Assembly (NCBI GenBank): GCA_964017235.1
Contig: OZ024931.1
Coordinates: forward strand, 125,809,530-125,873,529
Source of the DNA: Sabellastarte sp. h YS-2021
Lineage: Eukaryota > Annelida > Polychaeta > Sabellida > Sabellidae
Direction of reading: 5' to 3'
Length of the DNA stretch: 64,000 nt
Shown one piece after another: positions 11,741-24,297 of the stretch. The translations under genes were made by a program, and so were the position numbers. The notes beneath the pieces were generated by a model, which had not been told where the DNA came from, ran no database searches, and was given only the letters and a program-made list of their open reading frames with translations. Position 1 is the stretch's first letter. Each line of letters opens with the position of its first letter.

Positions 11741-12734
11741 AACACAAACATTTTAGATAAATAAATGGTGGGAAACAGAAGAGAAACATTTATTGTCCTT
11801 TTTTTCATCTCTTTAAGTTATATGCATTTAGTTGTGACAACATTTCAAGGTGTTATTAAATTACAAGTTACTACAACATTAAATAGTCATTAATCCATAA
11901 TAAGTAGTGTTCTTCAATTGCATCCTCGTGTGTTTTTTAACAAAAATAACCCTCACAGAAACAGCAAAGAATTATGGGATTAAAGTGTAACTGATTCAGA
12001 ACTACAACAGAAAATCACAACAGATCGCTTCATGGATATTGTATGATTTTTGTTTGTTTGTGAAAGGATACAATCGGGTAAAGTGGTTTAAGTGTACAAA
12101 GAGGCAGAGACAATGGTTATGTCAAAGTTAGATTACAGCCCAGGCTGCATGGCCTATGTTTTTTCTTGAATTACAGCTCTTTTCATTGGATTGTAAAGTA
12201 TCATAGCTTTTGGGCAGGAAAATTTATGCCCGTGTGACCAGTCTTTTATGTAGCAACTGGCGGCATGGTCGCCTGATGACAGGTCTAGGGCACACTCAAG
12301 AATATCCAGTAATATTATCTAATGACAATTTTATGATAAATTTATTAAAGTTTTTGTTAATATGAATTGGTTAAATAAATTTTATATTTTGAAGTTATTC
12401 CTTTTGAAGGATTAAACCTAATATCTGTGGCATACCTCATTTTATAATTCAACATTCGATTTCTTTGTGTGATGGAGCTTCAATTTCTTGTATTTTGGTG
12501 AAAAACAACAATTGAAAGCCACAAAAGCAGTCAACATTTCCCCACTACAATAATATACAAACAGATTAAGAATACTACTGCCTTCAATGAGGGAATTTTG
12601 ACACCTGATGACTTCATAATTGCAGGATGCCTCAGAAATCACCCACAACATGATCTTTATGTCATACTTCTATGTATGGAACTGTGGGACACTGGCGCAA
12701 TAAAGTAAACGTATGGTAAAGGTCACATGTGGCT
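11741..12734. other. Intron stretch, nothing recognised
   Basis: AT-rich intron sequence between the GTF2H5 acceptor and the composite element. I see no repeat or exon here. Confidence 0.4.
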
Positions 12735-12823
12735 TCTGGGAAACAGAAAAAAGGCCTCCTAGAAAAATGGCCTCCTGGAAAATTGGCCTCCATGAAATTT
12801 GTGGGATGGAAAATTGGCCTCCT
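12735..12823 (+). repeat. Left inverted end, 15-bp motif
   Basis: Four to five imperfect copies of GAAAATTGGCCTCCT, inverted relative to 20447-20531. The variants GGCCTCC and GGATGG fall in matching order in both ends. Confidence 0.75.
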
Positions 12824-13229
12824 TTGATTTTTTATTTTTTTTGGTGGTCGAAATGTTCACCAGTTTAATTTTACTGAATAGTACTCTTCATAGTTCACAT
12901 TAGGATTATATGAATGATTCTTTAATATAGTTATTTTAATATAGGATAACTACTCAAGATTAAAACACCAAAGTCTAATCAGGATTAGAATTATGCATAA
13001 AGATCTTTCAATTATTGAATTTGAAAGACAGCCATTTCTAGGACACATTCAATAACCTGCTCAGGATTGCAAGAACAAAGATATATTTCCTTTATATAAC
13101 TATTCAGGGAACTAATTAAGCAGCCCGTCAGGGGCGCTTATATGTTTTCAAGTAAGTTCGACTGATCACCGCCGCCACAGGATTATGTTCTCCCTTGAAT
13201 AACTTCTTGGGCTTTCAATTTTTTCTTTC

Positions 13230-14345
13230 CTTCTTATCTTTCTTTAAAACTATAGGGGCGGGAAAAATTTTTGGGATACTTTGCGGAGATCTTAAGCTTT
13301 ACTTAAAGTAACCTTTAGCATTTTCACAAACACGCCGTCATCGCGTTTCAGAAAAAACCAAACACACCTGTTCTATAAAATTTATCAGGTACATTCTAGA
13401 CCTATATCCGCAGGTCGGAAAGGATTTTGTGATCAATCGGACCACAGATGCCTGAATGGGAGGCGTTTTATTTTCGTAAATTTTTTTAAAATGGGTACTT
13501 GGTCTTTATCTCAAAAACGGGTCAGGATTTCGGCATTTTGTTGGAATAACTTATTCAGCTACTTTTTGATAATCTTTCACATGCCGAAGTTTTAGCCCTG
13601 TATCTGCAATCCTAAGGTCACCTTAATGTAAAAAATGGGGATTTTAGCCCTACAGTTCACTTAGTTTTTCACTTTTTTCAACCAAACTTGGCATATATAT
13701 TAAGATTTACCAAAGGATTATCCTGACTTTATGGTAACCTTAAACTCTTAATTTAATTGGAGCTATGGTTCCCCCTAAAGTCATAAAATTTGGAATAAAG
13801 CCGTCTGGCCCTTTCTTTTTCCATATCTAACGTATTTTGATACTGAAGTAGATGAAAAGAAGACTCTTACTACCTTATGATTTAAATATTAATGATGTTA
13901 TGGCCATCTTAAACTTAAAATATAGGGTTTTTCAGCCCTAAGCTCAGTTAATGTTCAAATTTTTAAAATAAAACTTTATTATAAATTTATGGTCACCTTA
14001 AAGTCATAATATGAATGAAGTTATGGTCACCTTACAGTGAAAGAAGGAAGTTTTCATCCTCCAGCTATGTTATTGTTCAACTGACCTCAGCTTGACTTTA
14101 TGCACTTATAAAGGGTGACAAAAGGGACATTCTTATTTTATGGTCACCTTAAAGTCCCGATATGAATGAACTCATGGCCACCTTGTGAAATTATGGAGTT
14201 CCAATACAAGTACAGTCATGGCCACCTTGAAGTAAAAATGAGGGTTTTCAGCTCCCAACCGACTTACTGTTCAATGACATCAGTTCAATTTGACACATTG
14301 ATTAAGTTTAAGGAAGACTTTTAATGACCTTTTCCCTTAAAATTC
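13230..14345. repeat. Old repeat with 'GGTCACCTTAAAGTC' phrases
   Basis: Degenerate sequence rich in TATGGTCACCTTAAAGTC-like phrases. It resembles the flank of the 350-bp array in unk intron 4 (compare AATATTAATGATGTTATGG here with AATATTAATAATGTTATGG near 57485). It is probably a decayed member of the same family. Confidence 0.45.
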
Positions 14346-14350
14346 CTGCT

Positions 14351-14890
14351 TTTATGTCAGCTGACATGTCAGTCAGCTGACATTATGGCATCACTCTGCG
14401 CAGTCCACGTACGCATCCGCGTGAACAACTTCTCCTCCAAAACTACAAGACCCAGAGACATGCTGTTTTTTTAAAAGATACCTTATCTATCGAGGATGAT
14501 AAATCGTAAAATCAATGCAGATCTGTCTGTTTGTTTGTTCCCCAGAGCCATTAGAAGAGAGGTGCCCCCACCCAAAGTCTAAAAATTTCAACACTTTATC
14601 ACAATTTTCTCATGACTATTGTAGGGATTTCTCTCATATCTTGCATATATGTACTAAACCACCAGTAGAACCCCTTGTGGGAGAATCAGGCCTGGATCTT
14701 TCTTAATTATTTTTTATGAATTTTTGATGCATTAAAATTCATGTATTCCTGTACTTAATCACATATAACTTGAGAAGTATTACATTTAGAGCATTTTGTT
14801 AAATGTCTTTTTAATGTAGTTTTGTGTCGGTTATAACATAGTAAAATTTCAGAACTGTAGCCCCTTACATAATTAAGTAATTGCTGTTAA
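14351..14890 (+). repeat. Truncated leader copy (cap 1 + leader)
   Basis: Starts with a TGTCAGCTGACA palindrome, then the CATCACTCTGCG cap, GTGAACAACTTCTCC, GATACCTTATCTATCGAGG, TTTCTCTCATATCTTGCA and a short run into the 155-bp repeat type. The array that normally follows is cut short. It is one of at least seven copies of this leader in the window. Confidence 0.65.
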
Positions 14891-14929
14891 ACCTAAACAT
14901 TCTACTGCAGCAAATAATCTTTTTCTCAC

Positions 14930-15135
14930 CTGCATTTTATTTCAGTGAGGGGAGTGAGGAAGAGGCAGTCTTTTTCTGCACAAACCTGCCCCCTCCCAAC
15001 TCCCCTCACTCAAAAATGCATGTGAGAAAATAATTTCCTCTGTGTATGGGGGATGGGGGGGGGGGGGGGAGTGAGATGGAGAAGTGAGATTATGTGTGTG
15101 TGTGTTGTAAGTCTCACTTCCCCCCATTCAAACAA
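14930..15135 (+). repeat. G-run/TG-run dispersed repeat, copy 1
   Basis: Contains GTGAGGGGAGTGAGG and its inverse ACTCCCCTCACTC, a long G run (about 15050-15070), a TG run and TCTCACTTCCCCCC. An inverted relative lies at 30927-31125. Confidence 0.6.
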
Positions 15136-15729
15136 AGAGGAGAATATGTGTGCAATGTGTGTATTTTTTCTGTCTTGCAAAAAAAAAAAAAAAGAAACTG
15201 AAAGAAAATGGAAAGGTTCACTCTCACTCTCACTAAGCCCAGCTGTGCATGCGTGCACGTGAACAACTTCTCCAAAAAACTACAAGACCCAGAGACATGC
15301 TGTTTTTATGTCGTCACTCTGCGGCGTGGGCGTCCGCGTCCGCGTGAACAACTTCTCCTCCAAAACTACAAGGCCTAGAGACGTGCTGTTTTTTTTAAAA
15401 GATACCTTATCTATCGAGGATGAAAAATTGTTCAAGGCATGCAAATCTGTCTGTTCGTCTGTTTGCTAGAGACATTACAAGGGGGGTACCCCCACCAAAA
15501 GTGTGAAAATTTCAACACTTAATCACAATTTTCTCAGTGACTATTGCAGGGATTTCTCTCATATCTTGCATATATGTACTAGGCCAGAGGTAGATTCTCT
15601 TGTGTGAGTATGAGACCTGGATCTGTCTTACTTTTTTTTTAATAAATTTTTTTAATAATTTTTAATGCATTAAAATTCATGAAATCATGCACAAAATCAT
15701 TTATAACTTGAAAAGTGTTGCATTTAGAG

Positions 15730-18495
15730 CATTTTGTTAAAATATGTTATTCAGCTACTTTTTTCATAGCTACAATATCGTGAGTAAGTTGGGTGCCTGT
15801 CTCAATAGCTAAGTGAGTAATAGCTACTTTTGGGCTTTTCAGTAACTTCCATCATGAGTAAAATCACTTGTAACTTAAAAACTATTGCATTTAGAGAATT
15901 TCGTATAAATATGTTATTCAGCTACTTTTGGGTCAGCTATAACATAGTAAAATTTCAGACCTGTAGCTCATGGCATAGCTGAGTAATAGCTACTTTTAGG
16001 TTATCACTGTTGAGTAAATCGCTTATAACTTCAAAACTATTGCATTTAGATAATTTCGTATAAATATGTTATTCAGCTACTTTTGGGTCAGCTATAACAT
16101 AGTAAAATTTCAGACCTGTAGCTCATGGCATAGCTGAGTAATAGCTACTTTTAGGTTATCACTGTTGAGTAAATCGCTTATAACTTGGAAACTATTGCAT
16201 TTAGAGTATTTTGTTTCAATATGTTATTCACCTATTTTGGGATCAGCTATAACATAGTGAAGTTTCAGATCTGTGGCTCATTGCATAGCTGAGTAATAGC
16301 TACTTTGAAGTTCTCACTATTGAGTAAATCACTTGTAACTTAAAACCTATTGCATTTAGAGAATTTCGTATAAATATGTTATTCAGCTACTTTTGGGCCA
16401 GCTATAACATAGTGAAATTTCAGATCTGTAGGTCATGGCATAGCTGAGTAATAGCTACTTTAAAGTTCTCACTATTGAGTAAATCAGTTGTAATTGGAAA
16501 ACTATTGCATTTAGAGTATTTCGTATAAATATGTTATTCAGCTACTTTTGGGTCAGCTATAACATAGTAAAATTTCAGACCTGTAGCTCATGGCATAGCT
16601 GAGTAATAGCTACTTTTAGGTCATCACTATTGAGTAAATCAGTTGTAACTTGAAAACTATTGCATTTACAGTATTTTGCTTAAATATGTTGTTCACCTAC
16701 TTTTGGGTCAGCTATAACCTAGTAAAATTTCAGACCTGTAGCTCATTGCATAGCTGAGTAATAACTACTTTGAGGTTCTCACTATTGAGTAAATCACTTG
16801 TAATTGCAAAACTATTGCATTTAGAGAATTTCGAATAAATATGTTATTCAGCTACTTTTGGGCCAGCTATAACATAGTGAAATTTCAGATCTGTAGGTCA
16901 TGGCACAGCTGAGTAATAGCTACTTTGAAGTTCTCACTATTGAGTAAATCAGTTGTAATTGGAAAACTATTGCATTTAGAGAATTTCGTATAAATATGTT
17001 ATTCAGCTACTTTTGGGTCAGCTATAACATAGTAAAATTTCAGACCTGTAGCTCATGGCATAGCTGAGTAATAGCTACTTTTAGGTCATCACTATTGAGT
17101 AAATCAGTTGTAACTTGAAAACTATTGCATGTACAGTATTTTGCTTAAATATGTTGTTCACCTACTTTTGGGTCAGCTATAACATAGTAAAATTTCAGAC
17201 CTGTAGCTCATGGCATAGCTGAGTAATAGCTACTTTGAGGTTATCACTGTTGAGTAAATCGCTTATAACTTGGAAATTATTGCATTTAGAGTATTTTGTT
17301 TCAATATGTTATTCACCTATTTTGGGGTCAGCTATAACATAGTGAAGTTCCAGACCTGTGACTCATTGCATAGCTGAGTAATAGCTACTTTGAAGTTCTC
17401 AATGTTGAGCAAATCACTTATAATTTGAAAACTATTGCATTTAGAGAATTTAGTATAAATATGTTATTCAGCTACTTTTGGGTCAGCTATAACATAGTAA
17501 AATTTCAGACCTGTAGCTCATGGCATAGCTGAGTAATAGCTACTTTTAGGTCATCACTATTGAGTAAATCAGTTGTAACTTTAAAACTATTGCATGTACA
17601 GTATTTTGCTTAAATATGTTGTTCACCTACTTTTGGGTCAGCTATAACATAGTAAAATTTCAGACCTGTAGCTCATGGCATAGCTGAGTAATAGCTACTT
17701 TGAGGTTATCACTGTTGAGTAAATCGCTTATAACTTGGAAATTATTGCATTTAGAGTATTTTGTTGCAATATGTTATTCACCTATTTTGGGGTCAGCTAT
17801 AACATAGTGAAGTTCCAGACCTGTGGCTCATTGCATAGCTGAGTAATAGCTACTTTGAAGTTCTCACTCTTGAGTAAATCAGTTGTAATTGGAAAACTAT
17901 TGCCTTTACAGAAATTTGTGCAAATATGTTATTCAGCTACTTTTGGGTCAGCTATAACATAGTGAAATTACAGACCTGTAGCTCATGGCACAAATGAGCA
18001 ATAGCTATTCTCAGGCACTGACTGTTGAGTAAATCGGCTATAACTTGAAAAATATTGCATCTGGAGTATTTTGTTAAAATATATTGTTCACCTACTTTTG
18101 GGTTAGCTATAACATAGTGAAATTACAGACCTATAGCTCATGGCATAGCGGAGCAATAGCTATTTTCAGGTTCTCACTATTGAGTAAATCAGTTGTAACT
18201 TGAAAACTATTGCATTTACAGTATTTTGCTTAAATATGTTGTTCACCTACTTTTAGGTCAGCTATAACAGAGCAAAAATTCAGACATGTAGCTCATTGCA
18301 TAGCTGAGTAATAGTTGCTTTGAGGTTCTCACTCTTGAGTAAATCAGTAGTAACTTGAAAACTATTACATTTAGAGTATTTTGTTAAATATGTTATTCAC
18401 AGACGTTTTGGTCAGCTATAACATAGTGAAATTGCAGACCTCTATGTCATGGCATAGCTGAGCAATAGCTTCTTTCAGGTTCTCACTGTTGTAAA
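15730..18495 (+). repeat. 155-bp satellite array (about 18 units)
   Basis: GAGTAATAGC recurs at 15981, 16136, 16291, 16446 and 16601, exactly 155 bp apart. Each unit carries, in order, TTTCAGACCTGTAGCTC, GAGTAATAGCTACTTT, TTGAGTAAATC, AACTATTGCATTTAGAG, ATATGTTATTCA and CTACTTTTGGGTCAGC. These boxes appear in the same order in the 133- and 143-bp repeats. Confidence 0.9.
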
Positions 18496-18509
18496 TCATT
18501 GTATCCAAC

Positions 18510-19320
18510 CTGTAGGAAATCATGGGCTGGGAATCTGTTAATATGGTCCGATTTGACCTTGGAACCCTCCTTCAAGGTCAAATGAGGATAGCCAAACTTA
18601 AAAGTGCTTATAACTCGCTTATTATTGGTCCTAGAGGTTTGGAATGGAAAACCAACCTATAGAAAATCATGAGCTGGGAATTTTTTGGTGTGGTCGGATT
18701 TCACCTTGGACCCCTCCTTCAAGGTCAAATGAGGATAGCCAAACTTAAAAGTGCTTATAACTCGCTTATTATTGGTCCTAGAGGTTTGGAATGGAAAACC
18801 AACCTATAGAAAATCATGGGCTGGGAATCTTTTCGTGTGGTCAGATTTCACCTTAGACCCCTCCTTCCAGGTCAAACGAAGATAGCCAAACTTAAAGTGC
18901 TTATAACTCGCGTATTATTGGTCTTGGAGGTTTGGGATGGTAAACCAACATATAGGAAATCATGGGCTGGGATTCTTTTGGTGTGGTCAGATTTGACCTG
19001 GGACCCCTCCTTCAAGGTCAATTGAGGATAGCCAAACTTACAATTGCTTAGAACTCGCTTATTATTGGTCCTACAGGTTTGGGATGGTAAACAAGCTACA
19101 GGAAATCATGGGCTGGGAATTTTTTTGTGTGATCGGATTTGACCTTGGACCCCTCCGTCAAGGTCAAACAAGGATCGCCAAACTTAAAAAGTGCCTATGA
19201 CTCACTTATTATTGGTCCGAGAGGTTTGGGATGGTAAACCATCCTAAATTTTTTGGCTGGGAATCTTTTGGTATGGTCAGATTTGACCTTTGGACCCCTT
19301 CTTCATGGTCGAACGAGGAT
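18510..19320 (+). repeat. 147-bp array (about 5.5 units)
   Basis: Units start GGAAATCATGGGCTGGGAAT (CATGGGCTGG at 18521, 18668, 18815, 18961, 19108). Each unit has TTTGACCTTG and CAAGGTCAAA as an inverted repeat of up to 10 bp around a CCCCTCC spacer, so it carries two AGGTCA-type half-sites pointing apart. The sequence is shared with 24570-25380. Confidence 0.85.
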
Positions 19321-19573
19321 ATTGCATTTATAGTATTTCTTTAAATATTTTTAACCTACTTTTTACACTTAAACAATTACCTTGTTACTTTATTTCATAA
19401 TACCATTTGCAGGGCACAACTTTTTTGTCCTTCTTTTCTGTCAGCTTCGGAATATCTTTCGAACATGCTGTTCAGTTACCATTTACTGTATTTCTGTACA
19501 GCCCTTTCCCTGATAATTATGCTTTCCTCTCATTATCACCATCACAAATCAAAAACATTCAGTCAGCTGACAC

Positions 19574-19593
19574 AGTGCCCGTTCACGGGCACT
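19574..19593 (+). other. Hairpin AGTGCCCGT/ACGGGCACT
   Basis: A perfect 9-bp stem with loop TC, preceded by GTCAGCTGACAC. It sits at the junction between the 3' region of one unit and the leader of the next. Copies lie at 24298-24317 (inverted), 60094-60113 (one mismatch) and, decayed, near 20774 and 20917. Confidence 0.7.
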
Positions 19594-19609
19594 CTCCTCT
19601 TGTTTTTTT

Positions 19610-19765
19610 ACAAGATACCTTATCTATCGAGAATGATAAATCGTAAAATCCATGCAGATCTGTATCACAATTTTCTCATTGACTATTGCAGGGATTTCTC
19701 TCATATCTTGCATATATGTACTAGGCCACCAGTAGATTCCCTTATCGGGCCTGGATCTTTCTTTA
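19610..19765 (+). repeat. Truncated leader after hairpin
   Basis: GATACCTTATCTATCGAGAATG through TTTCTCTCATATCTTGCATA and GTACTAGGCC, with an internal deletion relative to other leaders. It then changes to unrelated sequence. Confidence 0.6.
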
Positions 19766-20446
19766 TATTTATCAAGCCTAGCTGTGCATGCATGCTGTTA
19801 TTCTGCTTACAGTCTAATACTGCAACTGATACAGTTTTTAGATACACGACTTTCCCATCAGATACAAAACACAGTAAAGCTTACCTTCTCCTTACAGTCT
19901 CATACCACAACTACTACAGATTTATTAACTCAAGTCTCCATCTGGGCCGCTCGTTTTTGTTAGCAAAAATCTTTTTCTAGTTAAGAATTGAGCTAACTGC
20001 ATTTCAGATTTGTCTCTTGTGTGTATAAAAGCAACTTAAGTTTCACCTGTTTATTATCATTCATTGTAAATGTGTTGTTGAATCAGGTGTTATTCTTACA
20101 ATCAAAGATGGAGGAGATTTCAAGTAATAGAGGATGAATAAAACTCTGTTTTGAAGGGTTTTTTTACATCAAGAAGTCAGAGAAAAAGAGTTTGAACTAA
20201 TTGTATTACATTGCCCACATTATGCTATACATTATCTATACATTACGATTTACAGATTTCTGTTTTAAAACTAACTTGGTGTTTGGTCATGTCATGTACT
20301 ATATTCTTTTTAATTAATGATATACACGTTTTACATTTTACTACATTTGTGTTATTAACCCTTTTTTTGGTTATGCAATGCAATAAATTGTTTGTAATCA
20401 ATGATTCTAACAATTTTACTTTTCACCAATATCATTAAAAGACTAG
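19766..20446. other. Unique stretch inside composite element
   Basis: AT-rich sequence with open frames of up to about 75 codons that lack recognisable motifs. I see nothing that supports a gene. Confidence 0.4.
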
Positions 20447-20531
20447 AGGGAGGCCAATTTTCCGCCCCCACAATTTTCAAGGAGGCCAATTTTCTAGGCG
20501 GCCATTTTTCCAGGAGGCCAATTTTCCCAGA
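20447..20531 (-). repeat. Right inverted end, 15-bp motif
   Basis: AGGAGGCCAATTTTC-type 15-mers, the reverse complement of the motif at 12735-12823, closing the composite element. Confidence 0.75.
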
Positions 20532-20759
20532 TTCATGGCTTCTTACCTCAATAAATCAAATTGTGTAAATACAATTGTCATGAGTAAAAGTAAAAGCCTA
20601 GTTGCAATTACTGGGGCTTCAATGTCAAATTCAACTGGCACCTAGACTTTGATTTGAGGAAACTGCTTGCCAAAATTTGTTGATCTATACTTGGCACTTT
20701 CTGATAAAATCTGGTGAAAAAGGGAGTACAAGAGAAACATTGTTTTTGATCATGTGAGC

Positions 20760-21060
20760 CTGAACAAGCAATCTGTGCCCGTGAACGCGCTCTGTGTCAG
20801 CTGACTGTGTTTTGAGTTTCAGAGTAGAAGTGAAGCTTAAAAGGACACAAAAAAGGTGCCATGCAGATGGTATTCAGAAGGAAAGTACAAAGTGAAAGAA
20901 GGTGAAACAAGCTATCAGTGCCTGTGACGGGCTCTGTGTCTGCTGACTGTGTGTTTTGAGTTTCAAAGAAGAAGTGACAGAAGAAAAGGACACAAAACTT
21001 GTGCCCTGTAAATGGTATTCAGAAGGAAAGTAACAAGGTAACTGTTTAGGTGTTAAAAAT
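20760..21060 (-). repeat. Two decayed hairpin 3' ends in tandem
   Basis: Two successive copies, about 120-140 bp apart, of a CAGTGCCCGTG...GGGCTCTGTGTC hairpin, then GCTGACTGTG, TTTTGAGTTTC and GGACACAAA. They match the 3' region also seen at 59950-60113. The first hairpin is disrupted. Confidence 0.55.
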
Positions 21061-23990
21061 ATATTTAAAGAAAATACTGCAAATGCAATAGTTTTCGACT
21101 TACAACTGATTTACTCAACAGTGAGAATCTGAAAGTAGCTTTTGCTCAGCTATGGAATCAGTGAAAGGGCTGCAATTTTAACATGGTATAGCTCATGTTA
21201 AAGTAGGTGAATAACATATTTCAAGCAATACTGTAAATGAAATAGTTTTCAAGTTAAAACTGATTTACTCAGCAGTGAGAACATGAAAGTAGCTATTACT
21301 CAACTATGCAAGGAGCTACACGTCTGCAATTTTACTATTTTATAGCTGACCCAAAAGTACGTTAATAAGTTTGTTTCAATAAAAACAAAATACTGTAAAT
21401 GCAATAGTTTTCAAGTTACAACTGATTAACTGAACAGCCGAAATCTAAAAGTAGTTATTTCTCAGCTATGCCATGAGCTACAGGTCTACAATTTCAGAAT
21501 GTTATAGCTGACCCATAAGAATGTGAACAACATATTTAAACAGAATACTTTAAATGCAATAGTTTTCAACTTACACCTGATTTACTCAACAGTAAGAACC
21601 TGAAATTAGCTCTGGCTGAGTGATGCCATGACCTACAGGTCTGCAATTTTCTATGTTATAGCTGACCCAAAAGTACATGAACAACATATGTAAACAAAAT
21701 TCTCTAAATACAACAGTTTTCAAGATACAACTGATTTACTCAATAGTGAAAACCTCAAAGTAGCTTTTACTGAGCTATGCAATGAGCTACAGGTATGCAA
21801 CTTTACTATGTTATAACTGATCAAAAAGTAGGTGAATAACATATGTAAACAAAATACTCTAAATGCAATATTTTTCAAGTTACAACTGATTTACTCAAAA
21901 GCAATACTCTGAAAGTAGCTATAGCTGAGTTATGCAATGAGCTATAGGTCTGCAATTTTACTATGTTATAGCTGACCCCAAACCAGGTCAACAACATATT
22001 TAAACAAGATACTCTAAATGCAACAGTTTTGAAGTTACAACTGATTTGCTCAATAATGAGAACCTGAAAACAGCTATTGCTCTGCTATGCTATGAGTTAC
22101 ATGTCTGCATTTTTGCTATGTTATAGCTAATTCAAAAGTACATGAATACATATTTAAATAAAATTCCCTGAATGCAACTTTTCAAGTAACAACTCATTTA
22201 CTCAACAGTGAGAACCTCAAAGTAGCTACTGTTCAGTTATGTAATTAGCTACAGGTCTGTAATGTTATAGCTGACCAAAAATTAGAATAACATATTTAAA
22301 CATAATACTCTAAATGCAATAGTTCTCAAGTTACAACTTATTTACCCAACAGCTATATTCTGAAAATAGCTGGTGCTCAGTTCTGCAATGAGCAACAGGT
22401 CTGCAAGTTCACTAGGTTATAGATGACCAAAAAGTAGGTGAATAACATATTCAAACAAATACTGTAAATGCAATATGAGCTACAGGTCTGCAATTTCACT
22501 ATGTTATACCTAATTTAAAGGTACATGAATAAAAGACAAAACAAAATTCTCTAAATGCAACAGTTCTCAAGTTACAAGCAATTATCTCAACAGTGATAAC
22601 ATGAAAGTAGCTATTACTCAGCTACGCAATGTGCCACAGGTCTTAAATTTTACTATGTTAATAGCTGACCAAAAAGTAGCTGAATAACATATTCATACAA
22701 AATTCTCTAAATGCAATAGTTTTGAAGTTACAACTCATTTACTCAACAGTGAGAACCTGAAAGCAGCTTTTGCTCAGCTATGCAATGAGTTACAGGTCTG
22801 CAATGTCACTATGTTATAGCTGACCCATACATAGGTGAATAACATATTTAAACAAAATTCTCTAAATGCAATAGTTTTCAAGTTACAACTCATTTACTCA
22901 ACAGTAAGAACCTCTGAGTAGCTATTTCCCAGCTATGTAATGAGCTACAGGTCTGCAAGTTTTGTTATAGCTGACCAAAAATTAGAAGAATAACATATTT
23001 AAACAAAATACTCTAAATGTAATATTTTTCAAGTAACAACTGATTTATTCAATAGCTATATTCTGAAAGTAGCTATTGCTCAGCTCTGCAATGACCTACA
23101 GGTCTGCATGTTCAGTGTGTTATATCTGACAGAAAAATAAGTGAATAACATATTCAAATGAAATACAGTACTTTAAATGCAATTTTTTTAAGCTACAACT
23201 GTTTTACTAAACAGTGAGAACCTGAAAATAGCTATTGCTCAGCTATGCCATGAGCTACAGGTCTGCAATTTCACCATATTATAGCTGATTCAAAAGTACA
23301 TGAATAACATATTTAAACAAAATTCTCTAAATGAAACAGTTTTCAAGTTAACAAGAAATTTGCTCAACAGTGATAATATGAAAGTAGCTATTACTCAGCT
23401 ATGCCATGAGCTACAGGTCTGCAATTTTCCTATGTTATAGCTGACTAAACAGTTGCTGAATAACAAATTCATGCAAATTTCTGTAAATGCAATAGTTTTC
23501 AAGTTATAACTAATTTACTCAACACTGATAACCTCTAAATAGCTATTGCTCAGCTATGATATAAGCTACAGGTCTACAAATTTACAATGTCATAGCTGAT
23601 CCAAAAGTAGATGAATAACATATTTAAAGAATACACTATAAATGTAAGAGTTTTCAAGTTCTGATTTACTCAGCAGTGATAACCTCAAAATAGATATTAC
23701 CCAGCTATGCAATAAGCTATAGGTCTGAAATTTTACTATGTTATAGCTAACCAAAAAGTAGCTGAATAACATATTTTATATCAAATTCTCTGAATGCAAT
23801 ATTTTTCAAGTTACAAGTGATTTTACTCATTATGGAAGTTACTGAAAAGTCAAAAAGTAGCTATTGCTCACTTAGCTATTGAGATAGACTCCCAAGTTAC
23901 TCACCATGTTATAGCTATGGAAAAAGTAGCTGAATAACATAATTTAACAAAATGCTCTACATGTAATACATTTCAAGTTATAATTGATTT
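21060..23990 (-). repeat. Diverged 155-bp array (older unit)
   Basis: About 18-19 units of the 155-bp repeat on the minus strand, clearly more diverged from one another than those at 25385-28640 (AAATGCAATAGTTTTCAAGTT, TGATTTACTCAACAGTGAGA, GAGCTACAGGTCTG boxes). It belongs to the unit whose leader is at 24050-24290. Confidence 0.8.
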
Positions 23991-24049
23991 ACTGCATGAT
24001 TTCAGGAATTTTAATGTATTAAAAATTATTTAAAAAATTCATAAAAAAA

Positions 24050-24297
24050 TAAGAAAGATCCAGGCCTGATACTCACACAAGGGAATCTACTTGAGGCCTA
24101 GTACATATGTGCAAGATATGACAGAAATCCCTGAAATAGTCAACGAGGAAATTGTGATAAAGTGTTGAAATTTTCACACTTAGGGTGGGGGGAACCTCAC
24201 TTGTAATGGCTCTAGCAAACGGGCAAAAAACACATCTGCATGCCTTGAACAATTTTTCATCCTCGATAGATAAGGTATCTTTTTAAAACAAGAGGAG
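24050..24297 (-). repeat. Leader copy, minus strand
   Basis: The reverse complement of the leader: CCTCGATAGATAAGGTATC at 24272-24290, then CATGCCTTGAACAATTTTTC upstream in plus coordinates. It follows the hairpin at 24298-24317 without a gap, so it heads the older array at 21060-23990. Confidence 0.7.

Larger units (their letters stand above)
15249..19640 (+). mobile_element. Leader/155-bp/147-bp array unit (left arm of long inverted repeat)
   Basis: In order: a partial cap, cap 1 starting GTCGTCACTCTGCGG (15308), the leader (about 15395-15700), the 155-bp array (15730-18495), the 147-bp array (18510-19320), a 3' region (19320-19570), and a hairpin (19574-19593) that runs straight into another leader. 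The same arrangement occurs in reverse at 24240-29190. Reading frames in the 3' regions and in the 147-bp arrays are nearly identical between the arms, showing a recent shared origin or ongoing conversion. A Helentron-like rolling-circle origin is inferred from the hairpin and internal arrays. No enzyme is encoded. Confidence 0.55.
12735..20531. mobile_element. Composite element with minisatellite-built inverted ends
   Basis: An 89-bp left end (12735-12823) and an 85-bp right end (20447-20531) are inverted copies. Both are built from several copies of a 15-bp motif GAAAATTGGCCTCCT, and both begin TCTGGGAAA on the outside. The 7.8-kb interior has no transposase that I can see; it includes old repeats, a leader/array unit (15249-19640) and unique DNA. 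An 8-bp direct repeat TGGCTTCT lies at 12730-12737 and 20536-20543, but it overlaps the left end, so it is an uncertain target duplication. The class is unknown. Confidence 0.55.

Noticed and set aside
12441..12470. ATCGAATG on the minus strand as the first-exon end of GTF2H5
   Set aside because: It is followed by TT instead of a GT donor, and the upstream residues do not fit the p8 N-terminus. The exon at 40457-40491 fits in residues, phase and donor.
18816..19025. 69-codon frame repeated at 24866-25075
   Set aside because: It is read through 147-bp tandem units and is not kept in neighbouring units.
19407..19980. Frames of 79 and 171 codons, the first repeated at 24257-24484
   Set aside because: They lie in the 3' region and leader of the repeat unit. 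Identity between arms reflects recent duplication; other family copies (about 59990-60113) do not keep the frame.
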